This document shows, piece after piece, positions 1-10,107 of a stretch of 62,509 nucleotides of DNA. Made by a program: the position numbers and the translations under genes. The notes under the pieces are model-generated. The model was not told the DNA's origin, did no database searches, and worked only from the letters and a program-made list of their open reading frames with translations. The first letter of the stretch is position 1. The number at the start of each line of letters is the position of its first letter. The stretch spans positions 1 to 62,509 of the forward strand of contig JAJDSZ010000019.1 of assembly GCA_022827425.1 (NCBI GenBank), in the 5' to 3' direction. The stretch is from Pseudomonadales bacterium (lineage in GTDB: Bacteria; Pseudomonadota; Gammaproteobacteria; Pseudomonadales; Pseudohongiellaceae).

Positions 1-19
1 CCGGAAAAATGATGGCGGG

Positions 20-210
20 CGGCGGTTCTCATTTTGGTGGCGGGCGCGCCCGCACCGGTCATCCCGCGCGCGGTCGCGGGGTCTGATTGGGTGGCCGCCG
101 CGGGAGATTCCGCGACTGCGCTTCGCTTCGCGCGGAATGACTTAGGGGGGGAGGGCTTGGCTTCGCGCGGGATGACATGTGAAGCTGGAGCGCCAAAATG
201 AGAATTGCCG
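20..210. mobile_element. MITE-like element, copy A (191 bp)
   Basis: Both ends carry the family terminal repeat: CGGCGGTTCTCATTTTGG at the left, and at the right the reverse complement of CGGCAATTCTCATTTTGG, which continues matching copy C for about 30 bp. The flanks GATGGCGGG (11-19) and GGTGGCGGG (211-219) agree at 8 of 9 bases, the expected mark of a 9-bp target duplication. The interior has a 12-bp palindrome at 41-52 and two inverted copies of the GTCATTCCGCGCG core. There is no room for a transposase, so any movement would need one in trans. It is in the opposite orientation to copies B and C and lies upstream of aroC. Confidence 0.75.
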
Positions 211-297
211 GGTGGCGGGGTTCAGGGAGAGAGTATGGGGACACGGAAGACATGGTGTACAATCCGCCAGTTTTGCTAAGCGGGCCCGGAGCGGGCA

Positions 298-1368
298 ATG
301 TCCGGCAACAGCATTGGAAAACTGTTCACCGTCACCAGTTTCGGCGAAAGCCATGGGCCGGCGCTGGGCTGTATCGTGGACGGATGCCCCCCGGGAATGG
401 CGCTTTGCGAAGCCGACATGCAGGCTGAGCTCGACCGGCGCAAGCCCGGCAAGTCACGTCATACCACCCAGCGCCGGGAAGCGGACGCCGTGCAAATCCT
501 GTCCGGCGTATTCGAGGGAAAAACCACCGGAACCCCCATTGGCCTGCTCATACAAAACACCGATCAGCGCCCGAGGGATTACACCAAAATCAAGGACCTG
601 TACCGTCCATCTCATGCGGATTACAGCTATGACCGGAAGTACGGAAGGCGCGATTACCGCGGCGGCGGGCGCGCTTCCGCCCGGGAAACCGCCATGCGCG
701 TGGCGGCCGGCGCCATCGCCAGAAAGTATCTCGCGGAAAGCCGCGGCATTGCGATCCGGGGCTATCTGAGCCAGCTCGGCCCCATCGGCATCGACCAGGT
801 GGATTATGGGGAAATCGACAACAATCCCTTTTTCTGCCCCGACGCCGGCAAGGTGGCCGAGATGGAAGCCTACATGATCGCCCTGCGGGAAGCCGGCGAT
901 TCGGTGGGCGCCGCCGTCTGCGTATCCGCCAGCGGAGTGCCCGCCGGGCTTGGCGAGCCCGTGTTCGACCGGCTCGACGCCGACCTCGCCGGCGCCCTGA
1001 TGAGCATCAACGCCGTCAAGGGCGTTGAAATCGGGGCGGGTTTTGCCGCCGTTTCGCAGAAAGGCAGCGAGCATCGCGACGAGATCACTCCCGGGGGCTT
1101 TCTCGGCAACAACGCCGGCGGTATTCTGGGCGGCATATCCACCGGCCAGGAAATCACCGCGCGAATCGCCCTGAAACCCACTTCAAGCATTCGCATTCCC
1201 GGTCGCACCATCAACACGGCGGGCGAGGCCGCGGAAGTGGTGACCACCGGTCGCCACGACCCCTGCGTGGGCATCCGCGCGACACCCATCGCCGAGGCGA
1301 TGATGGCCATTGTGCTGATGGATCACCTGTTGCGGGACCGCGCCCAATGCGCCGATGCGCGGCGCTGA
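298..1368 (+). CDS. aroC: Chorismate synthase
   Basis: Last step of the shikimate pathway: EPSP to chorismate, using reduced FMN, in the cytoplasm. The 356-residue length is normal. The family signature SFGESHG is at residues 14-20, RPSHAD at 103-108, and the glycine/arginine stretch [10 protein letters not shown] near 125-134. The ATG at 298 has a GGAG ribosome site about 7 bases upstream. It is first in the biosynthetic block and 27 bp from leuC. A TACAAT at 258-263 could be a -10 box, but I see no good -35. Chorismate feeds the trp genes further along the same strand. Confidence 0.97.
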   Translation: MSGNSIGKLFTVTSFGESHGPALGCIVDGCPPGMALCEADMQAELDRRKPGKSRHTTQRREADAVQILSGVFEGKTTGTPIGLLIQNTDQRPRDYTKIKDLYRPSHADYSYDRKYGRRDYRGGGRASARETAMRVAAGAIARKYLAESRGIAIRGYLSQLGPIGIDQVDYGEIDNNPFFCPDAGKVAEMEAYMIALREAGDSVGAAVCVSASGVPAGLGEPVFDRLDADLAGALMSINAVKGVEIGAGFAAVSQKGSEHRDEITPGGFLGNNAGGILGGISTGQEITARIALKPTSSIRIPGRTINTAGEAAEVVTTGRHDPCVGIRATPIAEAMMAIVLMDHLLRDRAQCADARR

Positions 1369-1395
1369 ACCGCGAAACAAACGGAAACCGGAACC

Positions 1396-2814
1396 ATGAG
1401 CGGCAAGACACTGTACGACAAGATCTGGGACGCGCACCTGGTCAGACAGCGCGACGACGGCACCGCGCTGATCTATATCGACCGGCATCTCATCCATGAA
1501 GTCACTTCGCCACAGGCTTTCGAGGGGCTGCGTCTTGCCGGGCGCAAACCCTGGCGCAGCGGCGCCAACCTGGCGACCCCGGACCACAATATTCCCACCA
1601 CCGCCGCTGAGCGCCGGCGGGGACTTTCCGGCATCAAGGACCCGGTCTCCAGGCTGCAGGTCGCCACGCTCAACGAAAACTGCCGCGAATTCGGCATTAC
1701 CGAACTCGGCATGGAGGACCGCCGCCAGGGCATCGTCCACGTGGTCGGGCCGGAACAGGGCGCAACCCTGCCGGGAATGACCATCGTCTGCGGCGATTCC
1801 CACACCTCGACCCATGGCGCCCTCGGCGCCCTCGCCCATGGCATCGGCACATCCGAGGTGGAGCATGTGCTGGCAACCCAGTGCCTGCTGCAGAAGAAGA
1901 TGAAGAACATGCTGGTGCGGGTCGATGGCGAGCTGGGCGCCGGCGTCACCGCCAAGGACGTGGTGCTGGCGATTATCGGCGGGATCGGCACCGCCGGCGG
2001 CACCGGCTGCACCATCGAATACGCCGGCGAGGTCATCCGCAATCTCAGTATCGAAGGCCGCATGACGGTCTGCAACATGACCATCGAGGCAGGCGCCCGG
2101 GCCGGCCTGATCGCGGTGGATGACAAGACCCTGGACTACATCCGGGGCCGGCCTTTCGCCCCCGCCGGCGAATTGTGGGAGCAGGCGGAAAAAGCCTGGC
2201 GCGAACTGCGCAGCGACGCCGACGCGGGTTTCGACAAGAGCGTGGAATTGCGCGGCGAAGACATCGAGCCCCAGGTGACCTGGGGCACCTCGCCGGAAAT
2301 GGTGGCGCCGGTAAGTTCCGCCGTGCCCAGGCCCGAAGCCGAGCCCGACAGCACCCGCCGCGGCAACATGGAACAGGCGCTGGCGTACATGGGGCTGGAA
2401 GGCGGCACGCCCATCAGCGACATCCGGCTCGATTACGTCTTTATCGGCTCCTGCACCAATTCCAGAATCGAGGATCTGCGGGAAGCGGCCCGGGTGGTGG
2501 AAGGCAGGCGCATTGCCGACAACATCGAATGCGCCCTGGTGGTGCCCGGTTCGGGCGTGGTCAAGGAGCAGGCGGAAGCGGAAGGACTGCATCGCATCTT
2601 CAGTGAGGCCGGCATGGAATGGCGCGAGCCAGGCTGTTCCATGTGTCTGGCGATGAACGCCGACCAGTTGCCTCCCGGCAAGCACTGCGCCTCCACCTCG
2701 AATCGAAATTTCGAGGGTCGCCAGGGACGGGGCGGGCGCACCCATCTCGTCAGCCCCGCCATGGCGGCGGCGGCGGCGGTGCATGGCCGCTTCGTTGACG
2801 TGCGCGGCCTCTGA
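1396..2814 (+). CDS. leuC: 3-isopropylmalate dehydratase, large subunit
   Basis: Leucine biosynthesis: with LeuD it isomerises 2-isopropylmalate to 3-isopropylmalate through a [4Fe-4S] cluster. The 472 residues match the family. Cluster-ligand motifs are present: IGSCTNSR near residue 350 and GCSMCLAMN near 412-418; the [13 protein letters not shown] active-site stretch lies near residue 132. It is followed 20 bp later by leuD. In most relatives leuB (isopropylmalate dehydrogenase) follows leuD; here the next gene is asd, so leuB must be elsewhere or absent. Confidence 0.97.
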   Translation: MSGKTLYDKIWDAHLVRQRDDGTALIYIDRHLIHEVTSPQAFEGLRLAGRKPWRSGANLATPDHNIPTTAAERRRGLSGIKDPVSRLQVATLNENCREFGITELGMEDRRQGIVHVVGPEQGATLPGMTIVCGDSHTSTHGALGALAHGIGTSEVEHVLATQCLLQKKMKNMLVRVDGELGAGVTAKDVVLAIIGGIGTAGGTGCTIEYAGEVIRNLSIEGRMTVCNMTIEAGARAGLIAVDDKTLDYIRGRPFAPAGELWEQAEKAWRELRSDADAGFDKSVELRGEDIEPQVTWGTSPEMVAPVSSAVPRPEAEPDSTRRGNMEQALAYMGLEGGTPISDIRLDYVFIGSCTNSRIEDLREAARVVEGRRIADNIECALVVPGSGVVKEQAEAEGLHRIFSEAGMEWREPGCSMCLAMNADQLPPGKHCASTSNRNFEGRQGRGGRTHLVSPAMAAAAAVHGRFVDVRGL

Positions 2815-2834
2815 GCGGAAAGCGGGAAAAGATC

Positions 2835-3476
2835 ATGAAAGCATTTTCTACCGTGGAAGGTTTGGTCATGCCCCTGGACCGGGCCAATGTGGATACGGAT
2901 TTCATTATCCCCAAGCAATTCCTCAAGTCGATCCGCCGTAGCGGGTTTGGCGCCAACCTGTTCGACGAGCATCGCTATCTCGACAAGGGCGAGCCGGACA
3001 GCGACAACAGCAACCGCCCGCTGAACCCGGATTTCGTGCTCAACCAGCCGCGCTACCGGGGTGCATCGATCCTGCTTGCCCGGGACAATTTCGGCTGTGG
3101 CTCGAGCCGGGAGCACGCTCCCTGGGCGCTGGACGACTATGGCTTCCGGGTCATCATCGCCCCGAGTTTCGCCGACATATTTTTTAATAACTGTTTCAAA
3201 AATGGCGTATTACCAATTGTTTTGGAAAGAAAAATTGTAGATGAACTTTTCCGGGAAGTGGAAGCGGCGCCAGGCTGTCGCCTCAAGGTGGATCTGCTGT
3301 CGCAGGAAATCGTGAAATCAGATGGGGTGAAAATCGCTTTTTCAGTTGGAGAATTTCACCGGCATTGCCTGCTCAATGGCCTGGATGACATCGGCCTGAC
3401 GCTTGAGGATGCGCCGGCCATTCGCGAATTCGAACAGCGCTGGCGGGAACAGTCGCCCTGGTATTTCCGCGCATGA
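2835..3476 (+). CDS. leuD: 3-isopropylmalate dehydratase, small subunit
   Basis: Swivelling small subunit that completes the LeuCD isomerase. It has 213 residues, typical for the group. The family signature [13 protein letters not shown] lies near residue 91. Its stop overlaps the asd start in an ATGA (3473-3476), implying translational coupling. A stretch around 3178-3250 is much more AT-rich than the surroundings (codons such as TTT, AAT, AAA, GTA, TTA) although the encoded residues look normal for LeuD. Confidence 0.96.
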   Translation: MKAFSTVEGLVMPLDRANVDTDFIIPKQFLKSIRRSGFGANLFDEHRYLDKGEPDSDNSNRPLNPDFVLNQPRYRGASILLARDNFGCGSSREHAPWALDDYGFRVIIAPSFADIFFNNCFKNGVLPIVLERKIVDELFREVEAAPGCRLKVDLLSQEIVKSDGVKIAFSVGEFHRHCLLNGLDDIGLTLEDAPAIREFEQRWREQSPWYFRA

Positions 3477-4495
3477 ACGCCTGCAATGTGGCCGTAGTCG
3501 GCGCGACCGGCGCTGTGGGGGAGTGCCTGCTCGAAATTCTCGCCGAGCGGGAGTTCCCGGTAAGGCAACTGCATGCCCTGGCAAGCGAGCGTTCCGCCGG
3601 ATCTTCGGTGATGTTCGGCAAGCGTTCCATTACCGTGGAAAATCTAGCGGAGTTTGACTTCGGCGAGGTCGGGATCGCCCTGTTTTCCGCCGGCGGTTCG
3701 ATTTCCGCGGAGTTCGCCCCCAAAGCCGCGGAGGCGGGCTGCGTGGTGGTCGACAATACCTCGCAGTTTCGGAATGAAGTTGATATTCCACTTGTTGTAA
3801 CCGAGGTAAACCCTCAAAATATCGAGGATTTCCGAAACAGGAATATCATTGCCAACCCCAATTGCTCCACCATGCAGATGGTGGTGGCGCTGAAACCGAT
3901 ACACGATGCCGCCGGCATTCGCCGGATCAGTGTGGCCACCTACCAGGCGGTTTCCGGGGCCGGTCGTTCGGCGGTGGGGGAGTTGGCGTCCCAGACCGCC
4001 GAATTGCTCAATGGACGCCCCGCCGAGGCCGATGTGTTCCCGAGCCAGATCGCTTTCAATGCCCTGCCACATATCGATCGTTTCCTGGATAACGGCTACA
4101 CCCGGGAAGAAATGAAAATGCACTGGGAGACCCGCAAGATACTTGGCGATGAAAGCATCGACGTCAGCGCAACCTGCGTGCGTATTCCCGTGTTCTATGG
4201 CCATTCGGAAGCTGTGCAGGTGGAAACCCGGCAAGCGATTTCGGCGGCGGAAGTGCGGGAACTGTTGCTCGATGCGCCCGGGGTGCGGCTGGTGGATGAA
4301 CCGGAATCCAACGGCTATCCCACGCCGGTGGAGCACGCCGCGGGCACTGACCCGGTCTTTGTGGGCAGGGTTCGGGATGATTTTTCTCTGGAAAATGGCA
4401 TAAATCTCTGGATAGTGGCCGATAATATCCGCAAGGGCGCCGCCTTGAACACGGTGCAGATTGCGGAAATCTTGCTTGCCGAGTACTTATCGTAA
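3473..4495 (+). CDS. asd: Aspartate-semialdehyde dehydrogenase
   Basis: NADPH-dependent reduction of aspartyl phosphate to the semialdehyde, the branch point for lysine/diaminopimelate, threonine and methionine. The N-terminal dinucleotide motif GATGAVGE is at residues 10-17, and the catalytic cysteine is in NPNCSTMQM near residue 130. At 340 residues it is of the shorter Asd type found beside fimV in Pseudomonas. The start overlaps leuD by 4 bp. The product feeds dapA, encoded 12 kb downstream. Confidence 0.96.
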   Translation: MNACNVAVVGATGAVGECLLEILAEREFPVRQLHALASERSAGSSVMFGKRSITVENLAEFDFGEVGIALFSAGGSISAEFAPKAAEAGCVVVDNTSQFRNEVDIPLVVTEVNPQNIEDFRNRNIIANPNCSTMQMVVALKPIHDAAGIRRISVATYQAVSGAGRSAVGELASQTAELLNGRPAEADVFPSQIAFNALPHIDRFLDNGYTREEMKMHWETRKILGDESIDVSATCVRIPVFYGHSEAVQVETRQAISAAEVRELLLDAPGVRLVDEPESNGYPTPVEHAAGTDPVFVGRVRDDFSLENGINLWIVADNIRKGAALNTVQIAEILLAEYLS

Positions 4496-4562
4496 ATACT
4501 GGCGGGCTTGGAAGACAGATCACCTGTCAGCGGCTTTGGGCGCGAAACGGAATCCAACGATT

Positions 4563-5624
4563 TTGCGGAACAGGAAACCACACCGGACACTGCTGTTTGC
4601 GGGTTTGCTGCTGGGCTTTGCGGCAGGCCTGGCGCAGGCTCATGCCACTGTCCCGCAACCCGGCGGCGCCGGGGCCGCCTCAACCGTTGGCGCCGCCGCG
4701 GCGAATCGGCAAAGCCTGGAATCGCTGGACCAGCGCATCCTGGAATTGCAAGGCCAACTGGCCCGGGTCGAAGAAGAGGTGGCGCGGGTCAACCGGGAAC
4801 GCGCGGAATGGCTCGCCCGGCTTGACGATCTCGACGCCCAGATCATACTCGCCAGACAACTGCTTGCTTCCCGGTCGCAACAGATCGCCCTGCTACAGGC
4901 CAATCTGGCCGCGGAAGCCAGGCAACAGGCCCAACTCGAAGCCGGCCAGGAAGCGGCTGTTGCCGCCGCGGCGGAAGCGGAAGCGGAGGCGGAAGCCGCC
5001 GCCCAGGCGGAACGGGAAGCCGCCGCGGAAGATAGCCTGTTTAGTCCCGTAACGATTGCCATCGGCGGAGCTTTGCTGCTGCTCGGTCTGGCTGTGCTGC
5101 GGATGTTGCGCGCAACAGGCCCCGAACAAAATAGCACAGGAAAAGCGACAACAATCCCACCGGAAAATACGGATAAAAAAACAGCGCAAGAAACGAAAAA
5201 ATATGCGGAGGTTGAAGCGAATCCGGAGCGGGAAGAGTTTCCGACGGACAGGGGAGTCCAGGATCACAGCGGCGATTTTGAGGAAGAAACCTTCAGAATC
5301 GAGCCGGGCGGCGGATCTGACGACGCTGCGGAAATTCCGCCCCCGGAAGGCGAATATCCCGATGACCCGGACCCTCCGCAAGACCCGGGAGAAATCCCGG
5401 ACGACGACGGGGACGACTCCGACGCGGACGACGATTACGTCATCGAACTCGACAACGGTGACGAGGAGGAAATCGCCGAACGGCTCAATCTCGCCTATTC
5501 CTTCCATCGGATGGGGGATAGCGAACAGGCTCGCAGAATTCTCGAACAGGTCATCCGGGTCGGCAATGAAGCGCAGGTCGGTGAGGCCAGGCAATTGCTG
5601 GCAATCATCCATGACCTGAACTGA
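4563..5624 (+). CDS. FimV-like membrane protein, short form without LysM
   Basis: Position (between asd and truA) and the C-terminal about 50 residues, an acidic lead-in followed by a TPR-like helix pair (AERLNLAYSFHRMGD), match the FimV family, which acts in polar assembly of type IV pili and secretion systems. I prefer the TTG at 4563: it gives a clean signal peptide (basic start, hydrophobic core, AQA cleavage site), whereas the ATG at 4461 overlaps asd and adds 34 unlikely residues. Order from TTG: signal peptide, coiled coil (about 55-150, Ala/Glu-rich), transmembrane segment (about 161-182), acidic linker, C-terminal domain (about 302-353). Usual FimV proteins are twice as long or more and carry a LysM domain, which is missing here. 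Confidence 0.75.
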   Translation: MRNRKPHRTLLFAGLLLGFAAGLAQAHATVPQPGGAGAASTVGAAAANRQSLESLDQRILELQGQLARVEEEVARVNRERAEWLARLDDLDAQIILARQLLASRSQQIALLQANLAAEARQQAQLEAGQEAAVAAAAEAEAEAEAAAQAEREAAAEDSLFSPVTIAIGGALLLLGLAVLRMLRATGPEQNSTGKATTIPPENTDKKTAQETKKYAEVEANPEREEFPTDRGVQDHSGDFEEETFRIEPGGGSDDAAEIPPPEGEYPDDPDPPQDPGEIPDDDGDDSDADDDYVIELDNGDEEEIAERLNLAYSFHRMGDSEQARRILEQVIRVGNEAQVGEARQLLAIIHDLN

Positions 5625-5627
5625 TCC

Positions 5628-6458
5628 GTGACCGCCGTACCTCCCCGCGGCAATCGCATCGCCCTGCGGATCGAATACGACGGCGCCGCGTTCGGCGGCT
5701 GGCAAAAGCAGTCTTCGCCGGAAATCCCCACCGTGCAGGGTGTGCTTGAACCCGCAATCAGCCGGGTTGCCGATGCGCCGGTCAAACTTGTCTGCGCCGG
5801 CCGAACCGATGCCGGCGTCCACGCCACCTGCCAGATTGCCCATTTCGACTGCACTGCCGAGCGCAGTCCCCGCGCCTGGACCGCCGGTGTCAACAGCTTG
5901 CTGCCCGATACGGTGAAAATACAGGAAATATGCACTGCAAGCGGCGAATTCAGCGCGAGATTTTCCGCAATCAGCAGGCGATACGCCTACCTGTTGCATC
6001 CATCCGGGATCGATTCCCCCCAGTTGGCGGGAAGAGCCTTGCGCGTGGACGAAACACTGGATCTTGACGCCATGCGGGCGGCGGCCCGATGCCTGGAGGG
6101 AGAAAAGGACTTCCGCAGCTTTCAGGCGGCGGGTTGCCAGTCGCGTTCGTCCCTGCGCGATGTGCGGCACCTGCGGATCTATCGGCAGCGAGATTTCATC
6201 GTGATCGATATTCGCGCCAACGCCTTTCTGCAGCACATGGTTCGCAACATCACCGGATCGCTGCTCGAAGTGGGCAGGGGCGGGCGGGAACCGGACTGGA
6301 TGGCTGAAACGCTCGCCGCCAGGGACCGCAAAGGGGCCGGCGCAACCGCCCCGGCCGCCGGGCTGTACCTGATCGGCGTGGCTTATCCCGCCTCCTGCGG
6401 CGTACCGTCGCGAACCGTGGCGCCGCCCTTGCTGGACCCGCTGCCGGAATTCGCTTGA
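5628..6458 (+). CDS. truA: tRNA pseudouridine(38-40) synthase
   Basis: Converts uridines 38-40 in tRNA anticodon arms to pseudouridine. The catalytic motif GRTDAGVHA, with the nucleophilic aspartate at about residue 60, is present, along with the N-terminal EYDGAAFGGWQ strand. It has 276 residues, normal. The start is GTG at 5628, three bases after the fimV-like stop, with GATC-rich sequence rather than a strong ribosome site, suggesting coupled translation. Confidence 0.95.
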   Translation: MTAVPPRGNRIALRIEYDGAAFGGWQKQSSPEIPTVQGVLEPAISRVADAPVKLVCAGRTDAGVHATCQIAHFDCTAERSPRAWTAGVNSLLPDTVKIQEICTASGEFSARFSAISRRYAYLLHPSGIDSPQLAGRALRVDETLDLDAMRAAARCLEGEKDFRSFQAAGCQSRSSLRDVRHLRIYRQRDFIVIDIRANAFLQHMVRNITGSLLEVGRGGREPDWMAETLAARDRKGAGATAPAAGLYLIGVAYPASCGVPSRTVAPPLLDPLPEFA

Positions 6459-6498
6459 GCAAAGTTTGCTACAATGCGCCGTTTTTTCCGAGCGGCCC

Positions 6499-7128
6499 AT
6501 GGCTGAAATCTGGATCAAGATCTGCGGCGTCACCCGAAACGGGGATGCCCGGGCGATATCCGAATCGGGCGCCGATGCCATCGGCCTGGTCTGTTATCCG
6601 CCAAGCCGCCGCCATGTGCCGCCGGAGCGCTTTGCGGAGGTGCTGGAAGGGGTTGGCGGCAAAGTCGGGGTCTTTGCGCTTTTTGTCGATTCCGCCGCCG
6701 CCGCCGTGGAGGCCGCGGTGAAAACCGGGCTGGTGACCGGCCTGCAGTTCCATGGCGGGGAAAGCGCCGGATTCTGCGGATCTTTCGGTCTGCCGTACAT
6801 GAAAGCCCTGCGCGTGCGCGGCGATGAGGATCTGCCGCCCCTGGTCAACCGCTATGCCTCGGCCCAAAGCATTCTGCTCGACACTTGGGACCGCTCGGCC
6901 CCGGGCGGCACCGGCAAGACCTTCCCCTGGGAAGTCGCCGCCGCGCTGGTTGCCGCGGGAAAGGACAATATTGTGCTTGCCGGCGGCTTGCGGGCCGGGA
7001 ACGTGGCCGCGGCCATTCGCAAGGTGCGCCCCCGGGGCATCGATGCCAGTTCCGGAGTGGAGATTGAACCCGGAATCAAGGATCTGTCCAAAGTGACCGA
7101 TTTCATCAAGGAAGCCAGAAATGCCTGA
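6499..7128 (+). CDS. trpF: Phosphoribosylanthranilate isomerase
   Basis: Third step of the tryptophan branch: Amadori rearrangement of phosphoribosylanthranilate. TIM barrel beginning [14 protein letters not shown], the standard TrpF start with the catalytic cysteine, then [10 protein letters not shown] and GIDASSGVE near the C-terminus with the general-acid aspartate. I take the ATG at 6499 because residues before it are not family-like. About 209 residues. The end overlaps trpB by 8 bp. trpF, trpB and trpA are contiguous; trpE, trpG, trpD and trpC are not in the window. Confidence 0.96.
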   Translation: MAEIWIKICGVTRNGDARAISESGADAIGLVCYPPSRRHVPPERFAEVLEGVGGKVGVFALFVDSAAAAVEAAVKTGLVTGLQFHGGESAGFCGSFGLPYMKALRVRGDEDLPPLVNRYASAQSILLDTWDRSAPGGTGKTFPWEVAAALVAAGKDNIVLAGGLRAGNVAAAIRKVRPRGIDASSGVEIEPGIKDLSKVTDFIKEARNA

Positions 7129-8353
7129 GCCCGCGGCGGAATTGGGCGCGGAATTTGCGGGCCCCGATGAAAGCGGCCATTTCGGGCCGTATGGGGGTGT
7201 CTTCGTCGGCGAAACCCTGGCGCGGGCGGTGGCGGAACTCGCGGAAGCCTACGCCTCGCTGTCGGCGAAACCGGAATTCTGGCGGGAATTTGACGCCGAC
7301 CTGGCGGACTATGTGGGCCGTCCCTCCCCGCTGTACCTTGCCGAGCGCCTGAGCGAAGCCTGGGGCGGCGCCCGAATCTGGCTCAAACGCGAAGACCTGA
7401 ACCATACCGGCGCCCACAAGGTGAACAACACCATCGGCCAGGCGCTGCTTGCGAAATACATGGGCAAGACCCGCCTCATCGCCGAAACCGGCGCCGGCCA
7501 GCACGGCGTCGCCAGCGCCACCGTGGCGGCGCGGATGGGGCTGGAATGCCACGTCTACATGGGCGCCGAGGACATCGTCCGCCAGGCGCCCAATGTGTAC
7601 CGCATGAAGCTGCTCGGCGCCCGGGTGCTTGCCGTGGAATCGGGCTCGCGCACGCTCAAGGACGCCATGAACGAAGCCCTGCGCGACTGGGCCACCCACG
7701 TGGATCATACCTACTACATCATCGGCACCGTTGCCGGCCCCCATCCCTATCCGCGGATGGTGCGGGATTTCCAGAGCGTGATCGGGCGCGAGGCCCGCCG
7801 GCAGTTTCTCGAACGCGCAGGGGCCTTGCCCGACGCCCTGGTGGCCTGTGTCGGCGGCGGCTCCAACGCCATCGGCCTGTTTCATCCTTTTCTCGGCGAC
7901 CGTAAGGTGGCGATGTACGGCGTCGAAGCAGCCGGACGGGGGCTTGACACCCCGGATCACGCCGCCCCGCTGTGCGCCGGCAGGCCCGGGGTGCTGCACG
8001 GCAACCGCACCTATCTGATGACCGATGAACAGGGCCAGATTCTCGACACCCATTCGGTTTCCGCCGGGCTCGATTATCCCGGCGTGGGGCCGGAGCACGC
8101 CTGGCTGAAGGATCTTGAGCGGGTGCGATATGTGGGCGCCACCGACAGCGAAGCCCTGGAGGCCTTTCACCAGCTTACCCGCCTCGAGGGCATCATCCCG
8201 GCGCTGGAATCGAGCCACGCCCTGGCCTGGGCCGGCAGGCTTGCCGCGAAGATGAACAGGGAACAAAACCTGCTGATCAATCTTTCCGGCCGCGGCGACA
8301 AGGATATCGAGGCTGTCGCCAGGCTGGAAGGCGCGAATTTCGGGACAGCCTGA
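7121..8353 (+). CDS. trpB: Tryptophan synthase, beta chain
   Basis: PLP enzyme joining indole and serine to give tryptophan, in an alpha2-beta2 complex with TrpA. The PLP lysine sits in HTGAHKVNN near residue 97, the glycine-rich phosphate loop in GGGSNAIG, and GAGQHGVA is also present. 410 residues, normal. It overlaps trpF (8 bp) and trpA (1 bp, TGATG), so the three genes are translationally coupled. Confidence 0.98.
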   Translation: MPEPAAELGAEFAGPDESGHFGPYGGVFVGETLARAVAELAEAYASLSAKPEFWREFDADLADYVGRPSPLYLAERLSEAWGGARIWLKREDLNHTGAHKVNNTIGQALLAKYMGKTRLIAETGAGQHGVASATVAARMGLECHVYMGAEDIVRQAPNVYRMKLLGARVLAVESGSRTLKDAMNEALRDWATHVDHTYYIIGTVAGPHPYPRMVRDFQSVIGREARRQFLERAGALPDALVACVGGGSNAIGLFHPFLGDRKVAMYGVEAAGRGLDTPDHAAPLCAGRPGVLHGNRTYLMTDEQGQILDTHSVSAGLDYPGVGPEHAWLKDLERVRYVGATDSEALEAFHQLTRLEGIIPALESSHALAWAGRLAAKMNREQNLLINLSGRGDKDIEAVARLEGANFGTA

Positions 8354-9219
8354 TGAGCCGGATTGGGCCATGCGCCGCCCGCGCCAGGGAACAGGGGCGG
8401 GGACTGCTGATCCCCTATCTGGTGGCCGGAGACCCGGATTACGACACCAGCCTCGCGCTCATGCATGAACTCGTGGCCCGGGGCGCGGACATGATCGAGC
8501 TTGGCATTCCCTTCAGCGACCCATCCTCCGACGGTCCGGCAATCCAGCGCGGCGTCGAGCGCGCGCTCGCCGGCGGCGCCACGCTCGCGGGAGTCCTCGA
8601 ACTCGCCCGCCGTTTCCGGCAAAGGGATGGGCAAACACCGGTCATACTGATGGGCTATCTCAACCCCATTGAAATCATGGGTTATGGGGAATTCACTTCG
8701 GGCTGCGCCGGGGCGGGGGTTGACGGCGTGCTCGTGGTGGACATGCCGCCGGCAGAAGCCGGCGACCTGCCCAACCTGCTGGCGGGGCGGGAGATCGACC
8801 GGATCTTTCTCGTTTCGCCCACCACAAGCCCTGGACGCGCCAGGGAAATCATCGAATATACAAGCGGTTACCTGTATTATGTCTCGCTCAAGGGAGTGAC
8901 CGGAGCGGCATTGGAAGATCGCGGATCCGTGGCGGAGAACATCGCCGGTCTGCGAAACCTGACCGACCTGCCCATCATCATCGGCTTTGGCATCCGGGAT
9001 GAGGAAACGGCCCTGGCCATGAACGCCCTGGGCGACGGCGTCATTATCGGCAGCGCGCTGGTGGAGAAAATCGAAGCATTGCCGCCGGATGCGGCGGGGC
9101 ATCCGGAAGCCATCGGCGAAGCCGCGGAGTTGATTGGCAAGGTGCGGCGGGCGCTGGACCACGAAAAATTCCATGGCGGGAATCTGTCGGGGAACCACGA
9201 CGGGAAGCGAGTTTCATGA
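8353..9219 (+). CDS. trpA: Tryptophan synthase, alpha chain
   Basis: Cleaves indole-3-glycerol phosphate and channels indole to TrpB. TIM barrel with the catalytic glutamate in [11 protein letters not shown] and aspartate in SSDGPAIQ near residues 48-65. About 288 residues; the last 20 or so after the usual end are weakly conserved. It overlaps accD by 4 bp (9216-9219). Confidence 0.97.
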   Translation: MSRIGPCAARAREQGRGLLIPYLVAGDPDYDTSLALMHELVARGADMIELGIPFSDPSSDGPAIQRGVERALAGGATLAGVLELARRFRQRDGQTPVILMGYLNPIEIMGYGEFTSGCAGAGVDGVLVVDMPPAEAGDLPNLLAGREIDRIFLVSPTTSPGRAREIIEYTSGYLYYVSLKGVTGAALEDRGSVAENIAGLRNLTDLPIIIGFGIRDEETALAMNALGDGVIIGSALVEKIEALPPDAAGHPEAIGEAAELIGKVRRALDHEKFHGGNLSGNHDGKRVS

Positions 9220-10088
9220 GTTGGCTGGACAACATACTGCCGTCGATTGCAACGGCGAAGAAAACCGGCGCCGGCAAGTCCACGGTGCCCGAAGGCGTCT
9301 GGAAAAAATGTCCCCGTTGCGACGCCACGCTCTACGGCAAAAGCCTGGAGGACAATCTCGACGTCTGCCCCAAATGCGACCATCACCTGCGCATTTCCGC
9401 CCGCCGCCGCATCGCCCTGTTCCTCGATGAAGACGAGCGGCGGGAGCTGCTGGCGGACCTGGCGCCGGTGGACCTGCTCCGCTTCAAGGACCGCAAGCGC
9501 TACCGGGACCGTCTCGGCGCCGCCGAGAAAATCACCGGCGAAAAAGACGCTCTGGTCGTCGTCAAGGGCAGGCTTCACGGCAAGCCCCTGCTGCTGGCGG
9601 TGTTTGAATTCGGTTTCATCGGCGGCTCCATGGGCGCCGTGGTGGGGGAGAAATTCGCCCAGGCGGTGAATATCTGCATCGAGGAGGACCTGCCCCTGGT
9701 GTGTTTTTCCACCAGCGGCGGCGCCCGCATGCAGGAGGCGCTCATTTCGCTCATGCAAATGGCCAAGACCGCCGCCGCCCTGGAACGCCTGCGGCGGTAC
9801 AGCCTGCCCTATATCTCGGTGCTGGTGGACCCGGTATACGGCGGCGTTTCCGCAAGCCTGGCCATGCTGGGCGATGTCAATATCGCCGAGCCCAATGCCC
9901 TGGTGGGATTCACCGGCCCCGACGTCATCCGCCAGACGGTCAAGGTCAAGCTGCCGGAAGGTTTTCAGCGCAGCGAGTTTCTGCTCGAGCATGGCGCCGT
10001 GGACATGATCGTGCATCGCCGGGACCTGCGCGAGCGCATCGCATCGCTGCTCGACAAACTCTGCTGGTTCCGGCGGGCGGTGAACTGA
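9216..10088 (+). CDS. accD: Acetyl-CoA carboxylase carboxyltransferase, beta subunit
   Basis: With AccA transfers the carboxyl group from carboxybiotin to acetyl-CoA, the committed step of fatty-acid synthesis. The N-terminal zinc ribbon is visible as CPRC and CPKC, about 20 residues apart (residues 31-54). The crotonase-fold core has [12 protein letters not shown] and the [10 protein letters not shown] oxyanion-hole segment. 290 residues. It lies between trpA and folC, as in many proteobacteria. Confidence 0.97.
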   Translation: MSWLDNILPSIATAKKTGAGKSTVPEGVWKKCPRCDATLYGKSLEDNLDVCPKCDHHLRISARRRIALFLDEDERRELLADLAPVDLLRFKDRKRYRDRLGAAEKITGEKDALVVVKGRLHGKPLLLAVFEFGFIGGSMGAVVGEKFAQAVNICIEEDLPLVCFSTSGGARMQEALISLMQMAKTAAALERLRRYSLPYISVLVDPVYGGVSASLAMLGDVNIAEPNALVGFTGPDVIRQTVKVKLPEGFQRSEFLLEHGAVDMIVHRRDLRERIASLLDKLCWFRRAVN

Positions 10089-10107
10089 ATTCCGATCGGG
10101 TCGCGCC

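Noticed and set aside
1183-2784. A 533-codon frame antisense to leuC
   Set aside because: His/Gly/Ala/Gln-rich with no motif, wholly opposite a certain gene; a GC shadow. The same applies to long antisense frames over purF, lysS, smc, ligA, ilvD and the korA operon.
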